Of a stretch of 64,000 nucleotides of DNA, positions 44,465 to 54,505 are shown one piece after another. The stretch lies in NCBI RefSeq assembly GCF_900215655.1, contig NZ_OBEN01000001.1, forward strand, positions 421,749 to 485,748. Reading direction: 5' to 3'. The stretch's first letter is position 1. The number at the start of each line of letters is the position of its first letter. The notes beneath the pieces are model-generated. The model saw nothing but the letters and a program-made list of their open reading frames with translations. It ran no database searches and was not told where the DNA came from. The DNA is from Hydrogenobacter hydrogenophilus (GTDB lineage: Bacteria; Aquificota; Aquificia; Aquificales; Aquificaceae). The position numbers were made by a program, and so were the translations under genes.

Positions 44465-45458
44465 GCATGCCATCACCATAGCTGTAAAATCTGTATCTTT
44501 CTTTCACTGCTAACTTATAAGCCTCAAGCACAAACTCCCTGCCTGCAAAAGCAGAAACGAGCAGAAGCAAAGAAGACCTTGGCAGATGAAAGTTAGTTAT
44601 CATAGCAGACACCACCTTAAACTCATACCCAGGGTATATGTAAAGGTCTGTTTTTCCACGAAAGGCACAGAAAGGCTTGGTCTCTAAGGCTCTTACCACT
44701 GTTGTGCCTACTGCAACCACCCTTTTACCTTCTTCTTTCACCTGTTTTATGAGCTCTACGGTTTCTTCTGGCACTTCTGCATACTCCGCATCCACCTTAT
44801 GTTCTTTTACATCACTAACCTTAACGGGTTTGAAAGTGCCATAAGAGACATGCAGAGTTATAAAGGCTTTTCTTATGCCAAATTCATCAAGTCTTTTAAG
44901 AAGCTCCTCAGAAAAGTGAAGGGATGCGGTAGGTGCCGCAACAGAACCTTCCTTTTGAGCAAACACTGTCTGGTAATACACCTTGTCTATTTCCTCCTCT
45001 TCCCTTTCCAAGTAAGGTGGTATAGGTATGTGCCCATGTTTGTAAAGTGCCTGCACAGGATCGTGTGCGCAAAGCTCCACAAGGAACTTCCCTTCGCTTA
45101 TGTGCTTGAGGATCTTGACCTCAAAGTCATCAGCTATACGGATAGAAAGCCCTCCTTTTATGTTTTTCCCACCTACGAGCGCTTCCCAAAGGTTATTTTC
45201 CACAAAGTCTGTAAGGAGCACCTCTACCTTTCCACCCGTTGGTTTTTCTCCGTAGAGTCTCGCGGGTAATACTTTTGTGTTGTTAAACACAAGAAGGTCT
45301 CCTTCTTCTAAATAAAGGGGTAAATTCCAAAATATGTCGTGTTTTATACTTTTGTCTTTTCTGTCTAATACCATAAGCCTTGCCTTGTGTCTTTCCGTAA
45401 GGGGATACTTAGCTATGAGTTCCGGTGGTAGTTCATAATCAAAATCTTCCAACCTCAT
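44454..45458 (-). CDS. queA: S-adenosylmethionine:tRNA ribosyltransferase-isomerase
   Basis: A 334-residue enzyme that transfers the ribosyl part of SAM to preQ1 in tRNA, forming epoxyqueuosine. Motifs are [23 protein letters not shown] N-terminus, [28 protein letters not shown] and [28 protein letters not shown] lies 8 nt before the ATG. It is divergent from the CCA-type gene, only 25 bp away. Confidence 0.96.
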   Translation of the reverse strand: MRLEDFDYELPPELIAKYPLTERHKARLMVLDRKDKSIKHDIFWNLPLYLEEGDLLVFNNTKVLPARLYGEKPTGGKVEVLLTDFVENNLWEALVGGKNIKGGLSIRIADDFEVKILKHISEGKFLVELCAHDPVQALYKHGHIPIPPYLEREEEEIDKVYYQTVFAQKEGSVAAPTASLHFSEELLKRLDEFGIRKAFITLHVSYGTFKPVKVSDVKEHKVDAEYAEVPEETVELIKQVKEEGKRVVAVGTTVVRALETKPFCAFRGKTDLYIYPGYEFKVVSAMITNFHLPRSSLLLLVSAFAGREFVLEAYKLAVKERYRFYSYGDGMLIL

Positions 45459-45466
45459 GCCAAAAA

Positions 45467-45472
45467 TTTATA
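45467..45472 (-). promoter_or_regulatory. -10-like TATAAA for queA (and TATATT for the divergent gene)
   Basis: TATAAA on the minus strand ends 8 nt before the queA ATG. On the plus strand TATATT (45469-45474) ends 9 nt before ATG 45484. The two elements overlap on opposite strands in a gap of about 25 bp. Confidence 0.35.
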
Positions 45473-45483
45473 TTTTATATCTC

Positions 45484-47010
45484 ATGCAGGAAGTGATATT
45501 TGAAAAAGGTATAAAGCACACCGCTCACGGGCTTAACTTTTACATGTCTTATTTTGACGATATAGCCAAGGTGCTTCCAAGGGAAGAACTCTGTTTTGTG
45601 GTGGGTGGATGGGTAAGAGACAGAATTTTAGGTGAGCCCGTAGGTTATAACATTGATGTGGATCTGCTTGTGACATGCGATCCTACCAAAGTAGCAAAAG
45701 ATTTTGCTAATCTTATAGGTGGTACTTACTTTGAGTTTGAAAAGAAGGGTTTTTTGGTAAAAAGGCCTACTATTGCTACAGTGATACTAAAAATACCTCC
45801 TTATAAATACCGCTTTGATTTTGCTCAGATAAAAGGCAAAGACATAGAGAAGGCTCTAATAGAGGACTTACTGTCAAGAGATTTTACAGCAAACGCTATG
45901 GCAGTAAGCATAGATGATGTGCTGAGCATAGGAGCAAAGCAGACCATCATCTACGATCCTGCAAAGGGCATAGAAGCCCTTCAGGAAGGAAAGCTCAGAC
46001 CCATTTCTTTAAAGAATTTGGAGGAAGACCCCGTTAGAATACTAAGAGGTTTTAGGCTTGCGGTAGAGAAAAATCTTGAGTTAACAGAGGATTTTTACCA
46101 CTTTGTAAAAAAGAAGGGACACATGCTTACAAAAGTCCCAAGTGAAAGAATAACCCTTGAGCTTTTTAAAATACTAAGGCATAACCAAAGCGCAAAAGTT
46201 ATAAGAGACCTCTACGAGAATGGCGTTTTGGAGGTTATCTTTCCCGAATTTAGCCATATGAGAAAAATAAAAGATCAGGGAGAACATCACATATATCCCC
46301 TTGATGAACACACCTTAAGGGTTTTGTCTGCTTTGGAAAAGGTGATAGAAGAAAGGGAAAGGTATTTAAGCCCAGATCTGAGTAAGAATTTGGGAACTAT
46401 GCAAGTACACGGTGAGTTTTCTGACATTGAACTTCTAAAGCTTTCTGCCCTGTTTCACGACATAGCAAAACCTCACACTTTTGAGATAAGAAACGGGAAG
46501 ATCACCTTTTACAACCACGATAAATTGGGAGCTCAGATAGTTAAAGAGATAGGCAGAAGGCTAAAGTGGAGTGATACCGCAACAGAGTTTGTTTCTAAGC
46601 TTGTGGAAGAACACCTAAGACCCTTTTATCTCAGAGAATCTCTCAAGAGAGGACAGCTCACAGACAGAGGCAAAGCCAAGTTTTGGAAAGAGTGTGAAGA
46701 AATTTCTGCGCACCTTTTCCTTCATGCTATAGCAGATGCCATTGCAAGCAAAGACACAGAAGAAGACATGCAAGACCTCATCAAAACCATAAAAGAGCTT
46801 GAAACTTATAGAAAGGAAAAGTACGAAAAGATACCCATAAAGTCTCTGCTCACAGGTAGAGAGATTATGGAGATTTTTAGACTGCCAGAGGGACCTAAAA
46901 TAGGTGAGATCAAAAGAGCTTTAGAACAGGCACAGCTCAATGGTATAGTGAAAACAAAAGAAGATGCCATAAAGTTTGTGAAAAACTTTATCTCTCAAAC
47001 TCAAAATTAA
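45484..47010 (+). CDS. tRNA nucleotidyltransferase / poly(A) polymerase-type enzyme with HD domain
   Basis: A 508-residue class II nucleotidyltransferase. [25 protein letters not shown] has the G-G-x-V-R-D and D-x-D metal motifs; RDFTANAMA and [14 protein letters not shown] complete the head and neck. [12 protein letters not shown] adds an HD phosphohydrolase-like domain near residue 315. The start ATG 45484 is chosen over 45457, because TATATT lies between them. In Aquifex, CCA addition is split between two enzymes (CC-adding and A-adding); sequence alone does not say which one this is. It overlaps the LytM lipoprotein gene by 23 bp. Confidence 0.86.
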   Translation: MQEVIFEKGIKHTAHGLNFYMSYFDDIAKVLPREELCFVVGGWVRDRILGEPVGYNIDVDLLVTCDPTKVAKDFANLIGGTYFEFEKKGFLVKRPTIATVILKIPPYKYRFDFAQIKGKDIEKALIEDLLSRDFTANAMAVSIDDVLSIGAKQTIIYDPAKGIEALQEGKLRPISLKNLEEDPVRILRGFRLAVEKNLELTEDFYHFVKKKGHMLTKVPSERITLELFKILRHNQSAKVIRDLYENGVLEVIFPEFSHMRKIKDQGEHHIYPLDEHTLRVLSALEKVIEERERYLSPDLSKNLGTMQVHGEFSDIELLKLSALFHDIAKPHTFEIRNGKITFYNHDKLGAQIVKEIGRRLKWSDTATEFVSKLVEEHLRPFYLRESLKRGQLTDRGKAKFWKECEEISAHLFLHAIADAIASKDTEEDMQDLIKTIKELETYRKEKYEKIPIKSLLTGREIMEIFRLPEGPKIGEIKRALEQAQLNGIVKTKEDAIKFVKNFISQTQN

Positions 47011-47461
47011 CAGGTACTCCTTCCTTATCTCTTATTTCAAAGGTTATACCGCATGCATCACCGTGCTGTCCTACTTTACCCAGAGGTTGCCACCTTTTTA
47101 CACTTTCTCCTTTTCTCACAAAGAGCTTTTGAGCTTTTCCGTAAACCGCTATGTACCTACCTGTATCCACCATAAGGAGCCACCTATAGCTTTTAATGTC
47201 ATCACCTGCATAAATGACCTTTCCGTTATCAACAGCTCTGAAAAATTCATCGCAAGAGGTTTTTATGAAGTATCCCTTTTGAAGCTTTACTGGCGTGCCC
47301 TTCACAGGCATAGGGACAGTGATGGGAGCTTTTACTTGTGGTTCTTCTTTTTTTCTTGGTTCTTTTTGTGTTTTCTCTTTTGGCGTTATGTCCCTTAGTT
47401 CTATCTTAACGAGCCCACACCCGCTAAGAAAGATAATGAAGGACAGGAGGATAGCTTTCAT
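46988..47461 (-). CDS. Lipoprotein with degenerate LytM (M23) domain
   Basis: A 157-residue protein. [15 protein letters not shown] is a lipoprotein signal with lipobox LSGC. A Lys/Glu/Pro-rich linker ([16 protein letters not shown]) leads to a LytM fold ([38 protein letters not shown]). Both zinc motifs are lost: KTSC replaces HxxxD and CGITFEIR replaces HxH. It resembles the C-terminal domain of the LysM protein at 26.5 kb and is likely an amidase activator, not a hydrolase. It overlaps nnr by 38 bp and is last in the rplS operon. Confidence 0.8.
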   Translation of the reverse strand: MKAILLSFIIFLSGCGLVKIELRDITPKEKTQKEPRKKEEPQVKAPITVPMPVKGTPVKLQKGYFIKTSCDEFFRAVDNGKVIYAGDDIKSYRWLLMVDTGRYIAVYGKAQKLFVRKGESVKRWQPLGKVGQHGDACGITFEIRDKEGVPVNFEFER

Positions 47462-48950
47462 TTTCTATCTGATTATAAGCTGAGGGGATCTCTTCCACTA
47501 TATCAAGAGCTCTTACGCTTTCTGTATGCCTTTTCCTTTCTGCTATTTCGCCTGCAAGCCCGTGTAAGAAAACTCCCAACCTTAGCGCGTCCAAAAGGGG
47601 AATACCTCTGCCCATGAGCGAAGTAAGGATGCCTGATAACACATCTCCGCTTCCACCTTTTGCCATAGCTGGACTTCCCCTCAAAGACACAAAGGCATAA
47701 CCATCTGGTGTAGAAATAACGGTTCTTGAAGACTTAAGAACAAGAAAGCAGTTCCACTTTTGGGAAAACTCCTGAGCCACATCTATGAGGTTATGCACTA
47801 TAGAGTCCTTCTCGTATCCGCTTAACCTCGCAAACTCACCCACATGAGGTGTAAGCACCGTGGGATACTCTCTCTCTTTTAGGATGTTCAAGTCTTTAAT
47901 GTTAGCCAAGTTGTTTATGGCATCTGCATCCAAAAGTAAAGGCTTTTTAATATCCTTTATGAGTTTTTTCACTATACTTTCTCCCTCTTGGTAAGTTCCC
48001 ATACCCATGCCCACACCTATTGCTGAAAAACTATCCTGCATCTGTATGATCCTGTCAGCGCTCTTTTCACTTAGTCTGTCCTCACCTTCAAGGGGTATAC
48101 TCATTTCTTCTGTTAGAGCTATCTCAAAAATCTGGTTTAAGCCCTTAGGAACACCTACGCTGACAAGCCCTGAACCCGTTCTTGTGGCAGCTTTAGCGGA
48201 CATGATCAGAGCTCCTGTTTTCCCTACGCTTGACCCTACCAAAAGTACATGTCCCATCTTCCCTTTATGAACATCAGGCTCTCTTTTGAAAACCTTTACC
48301 TTTTCTAAAACTTCCCTTTTGACCTCCTCTGCCAAAAACTTGGGCAAGCCTATAGAGGCTACATATATCTTTCCACACCTTTTGGCAGATGGCTGTAGAA
48401 TGTGGCACACTTTGGGAAACTCAAAGGTTACAGTAATGTCTGCCTTCACGCTGGGTTCATACACCTGAGAGCTATCCGCAGAAAGCCCAGAAGGAATATC
48501 AACAGACAACACGGGTATCTGGGAGGTATTTATAAAGTTTATCCATTCCACTACATGACCTTTGATGGGAGGTTTAAAGCCTGTGCCAAAGATGGCATCC
48601 ACTATAAGGTCATAATCTTTATGTGGTTTTTCTGTAAGTGGATAACAGCCTAAGTTTTTTAATATGCTGAGGTTCAAAAGAGCATCACCCTTTAACTCCT
48701 CTCCATGCACTAAAAAGTAATCCACCTTGTAGCCACTCAAGTAAAGATGTCTAACCGCTACGAGCCCATCTCCTCCGTTGTTTCCCTTGCCTATAAAAAA
48801 AAGAATCTTTTTCGCATTGGGAAACTCTTTTTTTATGACTTGTACTATCCTCAAACCTGCGTTTTCCATAAGCAGAAAAGATGGAATACCTATATCTGTT
48901 GTGGCTTTTAGGTCCATTTGAGACATCTCTTGAGCTTTGAGTATTTTCAT
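47424..48950 (-). CDS. nnr: Bifunctional NAD(P)H-hydrate epimerase / ADP-dependent dehydratase
   Basis: A 508-residue fusion. The N-terminal YjeF_N epimerase (about 1-210) shows [26 protein letters not shown], and DAIFGTGF. The C-terminal ribokinase-like dehydratase (about 220-490) shows [48 protein letters not shown] and [16 protein letters not shown]. It repairs damaged NAD(P)HX, which forms faster at high temperature. Coupled by ATGA to the HARP gene. Confidence 0.95.
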   Translation of the reverse strand: MKILKAQEMSQMDLKATTDIGIPSFLLMENAGLRIVQVIKKEFPNAKKILFFIGKGNNGGDGLVAVRHLYLSGYKVDYFLVHGEELKGDALLNLSILKNLGCYPLTEKPHKDYDLIVDAIFGTGFKPPIKGHVVEWINFINTSQIPVLSVDIPSGLSADSSQVYEPSVKADITVTFEFPKVCHILQPSAKRCGKIYVASIGLPKFLAEEVKREVLEKVKVFKREPDVHKGKMGHVLLVGSSVGKTGALIMSAKAATRTGSGLVSVGVPKGLNQIFEIALTEEMSIPLEGEDRLSEKSADRIIQMQDSFSAIGVGMGMGTYQEGESIVKKLIKDIKKPLLLDADAINNLANIKDLNILKEREYPTVLTPHVGEFARLSGYEKDSIVHNLIDVAQEFSQKWNCFLVLKSSRTVISTPDGYAFVSLRGSPAMAKGGSGDVLSGILTSLMGRGIPLLDALRLGVFLHGLAGEIAERKRHTESVRALDIVEEIPSAYNQIENESYPPVLHYLS

Positions 48951-49528
48951 CTTATTTTTGCAAGGTTCTCCATTATGTACCTAAGATTTTTCGGGTCTAT
49001 GAGCTTTATACCCACTCTGTCCGCCCACCTTCTTAGACCTTCATCACCAGAGACCAGTATAGCGTCAAGCTCGTAAGATAGCAAAAGCACATCAACATCT
49101 TCCTTACTATCTATTATGCCTACTCTGAGAGCTTCTCTGTACTTTTCTCTGAGTTTATTTATTATCCTTCCTACTTGTTCTTCCGTGAGCTTTCCTGCTT
49201 CTTTGGTATGTTCTTCTGCTATCCTTAGTCCTTTGTTTATCCTGTGCCTTACTTCTTCTATAAACTCGTAGAGAAACTCCGCAGGCACCATAAGACCCCA
49301 CTTCCTGGGAGACCTTATCCTAACGACAAGCTCAAATTTTGGAGCTAACTCTCCTAAGTTTACCATCTTTGTAAACTCGTAATACACAGAAGTAGGCATA
49401 AAGAAGTTGGCGTTTGTATGAGATGCAAGGGAAATAAAGTTTTCTATGGCTCCAAGCTGATCCGCTTCAAACTGAGTATAAACATCAGGGTTTGTAAAAA
49501 CGCTCGTATCAAGGACAAAGGTATCCAT
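48947..49528 (-). CDS. RNA-free RNase P, HARP family (PIN-like)
   Basis: A 193-residue PIN-like protein of the UPF0278 / 'RNA ligase partner' family. [17 protein letters not shown] is the diagnostic start with Asp7. Further acidic residues Asp140, Asp144 and Asp162 ([31 protein letters not shown]) fit the four catalytic aspartates described for Aquifex aeolicus HARP, which performs tRNA 5' maturation without an RNA subunit. The family assignment is strong; RNase P activity here follows from the Aquifex work. It lies between rnhB (3 bp) and nnr (4-bp overlap). I saw no rnpB RNA in the window. Confidence 0.92.
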   Translation of the reverse strand: MDTFVLDTSVFTNPDVYTQFEADQLGAIENFISLASHTNANFFMPTSVYYEFTKMVNLGELAPKFELVVRIRSPRKWGLMVPAEFLYEFIEEVRHRINKGLRIAEEHTKEAGKLTEEQVGRIINKLREKYREALRVGIIDSKEDVDVLLLSYELDAILVSGDEGLRRWADRVGIKLIDPKNLRYIMENLAKIR

Positions 49529-49531
49529 AAC

Positions 49532-50107
49532 TTACCTTACCCTAAAGCTTTTTCTGTGTATATCTGTAATGCCGTATCTTTTTAATAGCTCTCTGTGTCT
49601 GCTCGTAGGATATCCTTTGTGCCTTCTAAAGTCGTACTCAGGAAATACTCTGTGGTAGTGTTCCATTATTTTGTCTCTTAGGACCTTTGCTACTATAGAA
49701 GCGCACGCGCAACTGAGACTTTTCTCATCTCCTTTTACAAGAGGAAGACAGTTATAACCTTCCAACTTCACATGGTCTGTGATAACTACATCAAAAGGGT
49801 GTTTGAGGTCCTCCAAAGCTCTTTTCATAGCAAGTTTTGTAGCCTGCAAAATGTTTATCCTGTCTATTACCACACTGTCCACTACCGCTGTCCCTATTGC
49901 AAGCGCCTTTGCCTTTATAAGCTCGTAAGCGCTTTCCCTTTCTTTTGGAGACATTTTTTTGGAGTCTTTGTCTATAAAGGGTTCTGTAAAGGGAGGGAGT
50001 ATGACCGCTACCGCCACAACTGGACCCGCAAGGGGTCCACGCCCTGCCTCATCTACACCCGCAACTATGAGATTCTTTTCCCAGAAGGAAAGCTCGTACT
50101 CTATCAC
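49532..50107 (-). CDS. rnhB: Ribonuclease HII
   Basis: A protein of about 191 residues that cleaves RNA in RNA-DNA hybrids and single ribonucleotides in [27 protein letters not shown] contains the DEAGRG motif, ITDHVKLEG gives another catalytic Asp, and [13 protein letters not shown] and [10 protein letters not shown] are the C-terminal markers. The GTG at 50107 overlaps the rplS stop (GTGA); an in-frame TTG at 50122 is the alternative. It is in the rplS operon. Confidence 0.95.
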   Translation of the reverse strand: MIEYELSFWEKNLIVAGVDEAGRGPLAGPVVAVAVILPPFTEPFIDKDSKKMSPKERESAYELIKAKALAIGTAVVDSVVIDRINILQATKLAMKRALEDLKHPFDVVITDHVKLEGYNCLPLVKGDEKSLSCACASIVAKVLRDKIMEHYHRVFPEYDFRRHKGYPTSRHRELLKRYGITDIHRKSFRVR

Positions 50108-50475
50108 TTCTTCTTTTCCCAAGGTTTTATCTCTCTAACTTTACCTGATGCCTCTTTACCCTTGTACTTGCGCAGGAAGTAAAGCTTTGCCCTTCTTACC
50201 TTTCCGTACTTTACTACCTCTATCTTTTCTATGTTGGGACTGGCAAAAGGAAATATCCTTTCAATACCTACACCGTAGGACTCCTTGCGCACAGTGAAGG
50301 TCTTGTTTATACCGCTTCCCCTTATTCTTATGACCACTCCTTCAAAGGGCTGTATGCGTTCTTTCTCTCCTTCTACTATCTTGTAATGGACCCTTACCGT
50401 ATCGCCTACCTTAAAGGGGGGATACTCCTTTTTAGGCTGGTATATGTTCTCCACTTCATGCAGAAGACCGCTCAT
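50104..50475 (-). CDS. rplS: 50S ribosomal protein L19
   Basis: A 123-residue protein of normal L19 length, at the 30S-50S interface. Signatures are [35 protein letters not shown] and [51 protein letters not shown] 50475 has AAAGGAGG upstream; the frame extends to 50535 but has no support. It leads rplS-rnhB-HARP-nnr-lytM. Confidence 0.97.
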   Translation of the reverse strand: MSGLLHEVENIYQPKKEYPPFKVGDTVRVHYKIVEGEKERIQPFEGVVIRIRGSGINKTFTVRKESYGVGIERIFPFASPNIEKIEVVKYGKVRRAKLYFLRKYKGKEASGKVREIKPWEKKK

Positions 50476-50502
50476 TTTTTTACCTCCTTTACAGAGAAAC
50501 TG

Positions 50503-50508
50503 ATTATA
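50503..50508 (-). promoter_or_regulatory. -10 box TATAAT for rplS
   Basis: TATAAT lies upstream of the Shine-Dalgarno (50483-50490) and the rplS ATG at 50475, giving a leader of about 20 nt. It is back-to-back with the gatA box at 50521-50526. Confidence 0.5.
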
Positions 50509-50520
50509 CCACAAACCCGT

Positions 50521-50526
50521 TATAAT
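50521..50526 (+). promoter_or_regulatory. -10 box TATAAT for gatA
   Basis: TATAAT ends 7 nt before ATG 50534, with no Shine-Dalgarno sequence. The upstream in-frame ATG at 50525 falls inside this box. Confidence 0.5.
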
Positions 50527-50533
50527 GTTTAGC

Positions 50534-51976
50534 ATGCTTTGGAAGTTGTCCGTTTTTGAGCTAAGAGAATTGATACTAAAAAAGGAAGTTAAAGTTTCAG
50601 AAGTCGTTGAAAGCTTTGCAGAAAGGTTCTCTTCTACAGAGGATAAAGTAAAAGCTTTTATAACTCCCCTTTACGAACAGGCTCTTGAGCGCGCCAAAGC
50701 TATGGATCAAAAAGTAGAAGACAAACCCCTATTTGGCATACCTGTGGCAATAAAGGATAACATAAATGTGAAAGGATTCAAAACCACATGCGCCTCAAAG
50801 ATGCTTGAAAACTTTATATCCCCGTATTCTGCTACAGTAGTTGAAAGGTTAGAATCCGCAGGTGCTCTGATAGTAGGAAAGACTAACATGGACGAGTTTG
50901 CTATGGGTTCTTCCACCGAGTACTCTGCCTTCTTTCCTACTAAAAATCCTTGGGACCTTCAGAGGGTGCCAGGTGGTTCTTCTGGAGGTTCTGCTGTGGC
51001 TACCTGTGTGCTTTCCGCTCCTTTGTCTTTGGGTTCTGACACGGGAGGTTCCATACGCCAGCCTGCCTCCTTCTGTGGTGTTATAGGTCTAAAACCCACT
51101 TACGGAAGGGTATCACGCTACGGACTTGTTGCCTTTGCATCTTCCCTTGACCAAATAGGACCCTTTGGAAGAAGAACCTTAGATACCGCACTTCTTCTTG
51201 AGGTGATCTCAGGTAGAGATGAGAAAGACTCCACGAGCGCTGATGTGCCCGTGCCCCAGTTTTCCCAAGAAGCAAAGAAGGAACTCAAAGGATTAAGGAT
51301 AGGTGTGCCCAAAGAGTTCTTTGAGTTTGAGATGCAAAAGGAAGTCAAAGAGCTTTTTGAAGAGTTTTTGAGACAGATGGAGAAAAACGGATTTTCCACA
51401 GAGGAGGTCTCTCTGCCCCATGTTAAATACTCCATACCTGCCTACTATGTGATAGCCCCCTCGGAAGCATCTTCCAACTTAGCACGGTATGACGGTGTCA
51501 GATACGGGTATAGAACCAAGGACTACTCGGATCTCTTTGAGATGTACTCAAAAACAAGAGATGAGGGTTTTGGACAAGAAGTAAAGAGAAGGATCATGAT
51601 AGGCACCTTTGCTCTATCCAGTGGATATTACGATGCGTATTACCTGAAAGCTATGAAAGTGAGAACTCTAATAAAGAAGGATTTTGAGGAAGCCTTTAAG
51701 AGAGTGGACATTATAGCCTGTCCCACCGCTCCCACCGTTGCCTTTAAGTTTGGCGAAAAAACATCAGACCCCATACAGATGTATCTTTCTGACATATTTA
51801 CTGTGCCAGTAAACCTTGCAGGACTGCCTGCCATATCTATACCCATAGGTATGTCAGATGGACTGCCAGTGGGCGGACAGCTTATAGGAAAACCCTTTGA
51901 CGAAACTACCCTTTTGAGAGTATCCTATCTTTGGGAACACATATACGAACACTATAAGCTCCTTCCTAAGTTATAA
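50534..51976 (+). CDS. gatA: Asp/Glu-tRNA(Asn/Gln) amidotransferase subunit A
   Basis: A 480-residue amidase-signature enzyme. Ser-cisSer-Lys residues sit in [24 protein letters not shown] and [18 protein letters not shown]. With GatB and GatC it converts Glu-tRNA(Gln) or Asp-tRNA(Asn) to the amide form. No gatB or gatC is in the window. ATG 50534 is chosen over 50525, which overlaps the TATAAT box. Confidence 0.95.
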   Translation: MLWKLSVFELRELILKKEVKVSEVVESFAERFSSTEDKVKAFITPLYEQALERAKAMDQKVEDKPLFGIPVAIKDNINVKGFKTTCASKMLENFISPYSATVVERLESAGALIVGKTNMDEFAMGSSTEYSAFFPTKNPWDLQRVPGGSSGGSAVATCVLSAPLSLGSDTGGSIRQPASFCGVIGLKPTYGRVSRYGLVAFASSLDQIGPFGRRTLDTALLLEVISGRDEKDSTSADVPVPQFSQEAKKELKGLRIGVPKEFFEFEMQKEVKELFEEFLRQMEKNGFSTEEVSLPHVKYSIPAYYVIAPSEASSNLARYDGVRYGYRTKDYSDLFEMYSKTRDEGFGQEVKRRIMIGTFALSSGYYDAYYLKAMKVRTLIKKDFEEAFKRVDIIACPTAPTVAFKFGEKTSDPIQMYLSDIFTVPVNLAGLPAISIPIGMSDGLPVGGQLIGKPFDETTLLRVSYLWEHIYEHYKLLPKL

Positions 51977-51977
51977 T
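51972..51977 (+). promoter_or_regulatory. -10 box TATAAT for the biotin carboxylase-subunit operon
   Basis: TATAAT overlaps the gatA stop and ends 6 nt before ATG 51984, with no Shine-Dalgarno sequence: a predicted leaderless transcript. Confidence 0.5.
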
Positions 51978-51983
51978 TCTTCT

Positions 51984-53834
51984 ATGCGAGATATACTAAT
52001 AACAGATGTTTCTTTAAGGGATGGCATACAGTGTATCTTAGCTACGCGCGTAAGAACCGAGGACATGCTACCTATTATTGAAGTTCTTGATAAATGCGGT
52101 TTTTGGTCTTTGGAGGTGTGGGGAGGTGCCACCTTTGACGTGTGTCTTAGATACCTAAAAGAAGATCCGTGGGAAAGGCTCAGAAAGTTCAAAGACAGAG
52201 CAAAGAATACCAAATTGGAAATGCTCTTAAGGGGACAGAACATAGTGGGATACAGACACTATCCTGATGATGTGGTAGAAGCTTTTGTGAAAAAGGCTTA
52301 TGACAATGGTATAGAGGTCTTTAGGATCTTTGACGCTCTTAACGATGTTAGAAATATGAAAAAAGCCATTCAAGTGGCAAAGAAACTGTCCGCCATAGTA
52401 AAGGGGGTGCTCTCTTACACCATAAGTCCTGTGCATACAGTGGAGTATTACTTAGGTATAGCAAGACAGCTCGTAGACATGGGCATTGACATTATATCCA
52501 TAAAAGACCAAGCAGGATTGCTATCTCCCAAAATGGCTTACGACCTTGTAAGCACTCTCAGATCCGAATTTCCCCATTATCCCATACACCTGCATACACA
52601 AACTACAGCAGACTTAGCAGAGATGGCACAGCTCAAGGGCATAGAGGCAGGAGCGGATATGATAGATACAGTTTTTTACAGTCTTTCTGGTCAGACCGCT
52701 CACCCACCGGGAGAAACCATGATATATGTGCTGAGAGAGTTTGGCTATAAGGTAAGTGTAGATGAAAAGCTCTATCAAAAAGCAGGCGATATGTTTAGAG
52801 AGGTACGCAAAAAGTATGCCAAATACGATGTTTTACCACCGTATCCAGATGTGGGCGTGCTTTCCCATCAAGTTCCCGGTGGAATGATAACCAACTTTAT
52901 AAGCCAACTTAAAGAACAGGGCATGGAAGATAAGCTTAGCGAAGTTTTAGAAGAAGTAAAGAGGGTAAGAGAAGATTTAGGATATCCACCTTTAGTTACA
53001 CCAACAAGTCAGATAGTGGGATCTCAAGCCTTTTTGAATGTGCTTCATGGAGAGAGATACAAAGTAGTCACTAAAGAGACCAAGGACTATGTAAAAGGTC
53101 TTTATGGCAAGCCACCAGCACCCATAAAGGAGGAGATAATAAAGAAAATCTTAGGAGAAGAAGAGACCATATATCACATAAGACCAGCAGACCTTTTGGA
53201 ACCAGAATTGGATAAGCTCAGGCAAGAAGCTATAAAAGCGGGAGCCAGAAACGAAGAAGATATACTTTCTTATGCTCTTTTCCCTTTGGTTGCAAAAGAG
53301 TTCTTTGAATGGAGAGAAAAGTTTGAAAGGGGAGAGGCACTGCCACCTCAGTTAGAAGAAGATATAAAGGAGGAGAAAAAAGAATCTATACCAGTAGAGT
53401 TTGTGATAACAGTCCATGGTGAGCAGTATCATGTGCAGATAGCAGGCAGAGGAGAACCCACACCAGAAGGTAAAACTTTCTTTATAAGGCTTGACGGACA
53501 ACTTGAAGAGGTACTTGTAAAACCCCTAAGGGAAATAGAAAGCGTAGGCATACCTTACGGTGATATACCAGCAGGAGGAGAGGTAAAACCCAAAAGACCA
53601 AAGCCCGTAGGCATAGGAGACATAACCTCTCCCATATCAGGTAAGGTGGTAAACATAAAGGTGAGTAAGGGTCAGAAAGTCAAAGAGGGAGATGTGCTCT
53701 TTGTTGTAGAAGCTATGAAGATGGAGAATGAGATACACAGCCCAATAGATGGTACAGTAGAAGAGATTCTCGTCTCCGTAGGTGAGGTTATAAACCCTGA
53801 CGAAGTGGTAATAAGGATAAAACCAGCGCTATGA
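51984..53834 (+). CDS. Biotin-dependent 2-oxoacid carboxylase, carboxyltransferase plus biotin carrier subunit (PycB/OadA/CfiA family)
   Basis: A 616-residue protein. Residues 1-460 are the carboxyltransferase (ITDVSLRDGIQCILATRVRTEDM, FWSLEVWGGATFD, SIKDQAGLL, HLHTQTTADLAEM, GVLSHQVPGGM). Residues from about 540 are a biotinyl domain with the AMKMEN motif that carries biotin. It takes part in pyruvate, oxaloacetate or 2-oxoglutarate carboxylation; in Hydrogenobacter, 2-oxoglutarate carboxylase (CfiA) feeds the reductive TCA cycle. Sequence alone cannot choose the substrate. The biotin carboxylase partner is not adjacent. It heads an operon with a response regulator (4-bp overlap). Confidence 0.9.
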   Translation: MRDILITDVSLRDGIQCILATRVRTEDMLPIIEVLDKCGFWSLEVWGGATFDVCLRYLKEDPWERLRKFKDRAKNTKLEMLLRGQNIVGYRHYPDDVVEAFVKKAYDNGIEVFRIFDALNDVRNMKKAIQVAKKLSAIVKGVLSYTISPVHTVEYYLGIARQLVDMGIDIISIKDQAGLLSPKMAYDLVSTLRSEFPHYPIHLHTQTTADLAEMAQLKGIEAGADMIDTVFYSLSGQTAHPPGETMIYVLREFGYKVSVDEKLYQKAGDMFREVRKKYAKYDVLPPYPDVGVLSHQVPGGMITNFISQLKEQGMEDKLSEVLEEVKRVREDLGYPPLVTPTSQIVGSQAFLNVLHGERYKVVTKETKDYVKGLYGKPPAPIKEEIIKKILGEEETIYHIRPADLLEPELDKLRQEAIKAGARNEEDILSYALFPLVAKEFFEWREKFERGEALPPQLEEDIKEEKKESIPVEFVITVHGEQYHVQIAGRGEPTPEGKTFFIRLDGQLEEVLVKPLREIESVGIPYGDIPAGGEVKPKRPKPVGIGDITSPISGKVVNIKVSKGQKVKEGDVLFVVEAMKMENEIHSPIDGTVEEILVSVGEVINPDEVVIRIKPAL

Positions 53835-54505
53835 ATGAGGTTAAGGTCTTCATACTTGAAGACGATAAGGACCTATCAGAGATAATTAGCTACAATCTGA
53901 GGAAAGAAAATTATTCAGTAAAAGCCTTTCACAGAGGGGTTGATCTTCTAAAAGCTCTTCAGGAAGAAACCCCAGATCTCATACTTCTTGATGTAATGGT
54001 ACCAGACTACGACGGGTTTAGGATCGCAAGCATACTAAAATCAAGACCAGACATGAAAGAACTGCCCGTAATATTCATAACGGTAAAAGATGCGGAAGAA
54101 GATAAACTAAGAGGTTTTTCTCTTGGAGCAGATGACTACATAACCAAACCCTTTTCCATTAAAGAGCTCATGGCAAGAGTAAAAGCGGTGCTCAAAAGGG
54201 CAGGCAAGATAAAGAAAGAAGGAGTTTTTAAACTTGGAGACCTTGAGGTGGATACCCAAAGACGCGAGGTAAGAAGAGGTAAAGAAAAAATATATCTTAC
54301 CCCTACAGAGTTCAAAATACTTGAGTGTCTTCTTGAAAACTACGCAAGGCCTGTAAGCAGAGAGTATCTTATAGAGGTGGTGCTCCAAAAGGATGTATAC
54401 GACAGAACCATAGATGTTCATGTAAAAAACCTCAGGGAAAAGCTCGGGAAAGAAGGACAAGCCATAAAAACTGTAAGAGGCTTTGGATATAAGATAGAGC
54501 TATGA
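53831..54505 (+). CDS. OmpR/PhoB-type response regulator
   Basis: A 224-residue two-domain regulator. The receiver has the acidic pair ED(D)KD near residues 10-14, phospho-acceptor Asp54 (LILLDVMVPD), Thr84 and Lys106 (DYITKPF). The winged-helix DNA-binding domain is at about 130-224 (YLTPTEFKILECLLEN, YDRTIDVHVKNLREKLG). No histidine kinase is next to it. Coupled by ATGA on both sides (carboxylase upstream, phosphoesterase downstream). Confidence 0.92.
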   Translation: MNEVKVFILEDDKDLSEIISYNLRKENYSVKAFHRGVDLLKALQEETPDLILLDVMVPDYDGFRIASILKSRPDMKELPVIFITVKDAEEDKLRGFSLGADDYITKPFSIKELMARVKAVLKRAGKIKKEGVFKLGDLEVDTQRREVRRGKEKIYLTPTEFKILECLLENYARPVSREYLIEVVLQKDVYDRTIDVHVKNLREKLGKEGQAIKTVRGFGYKIEL

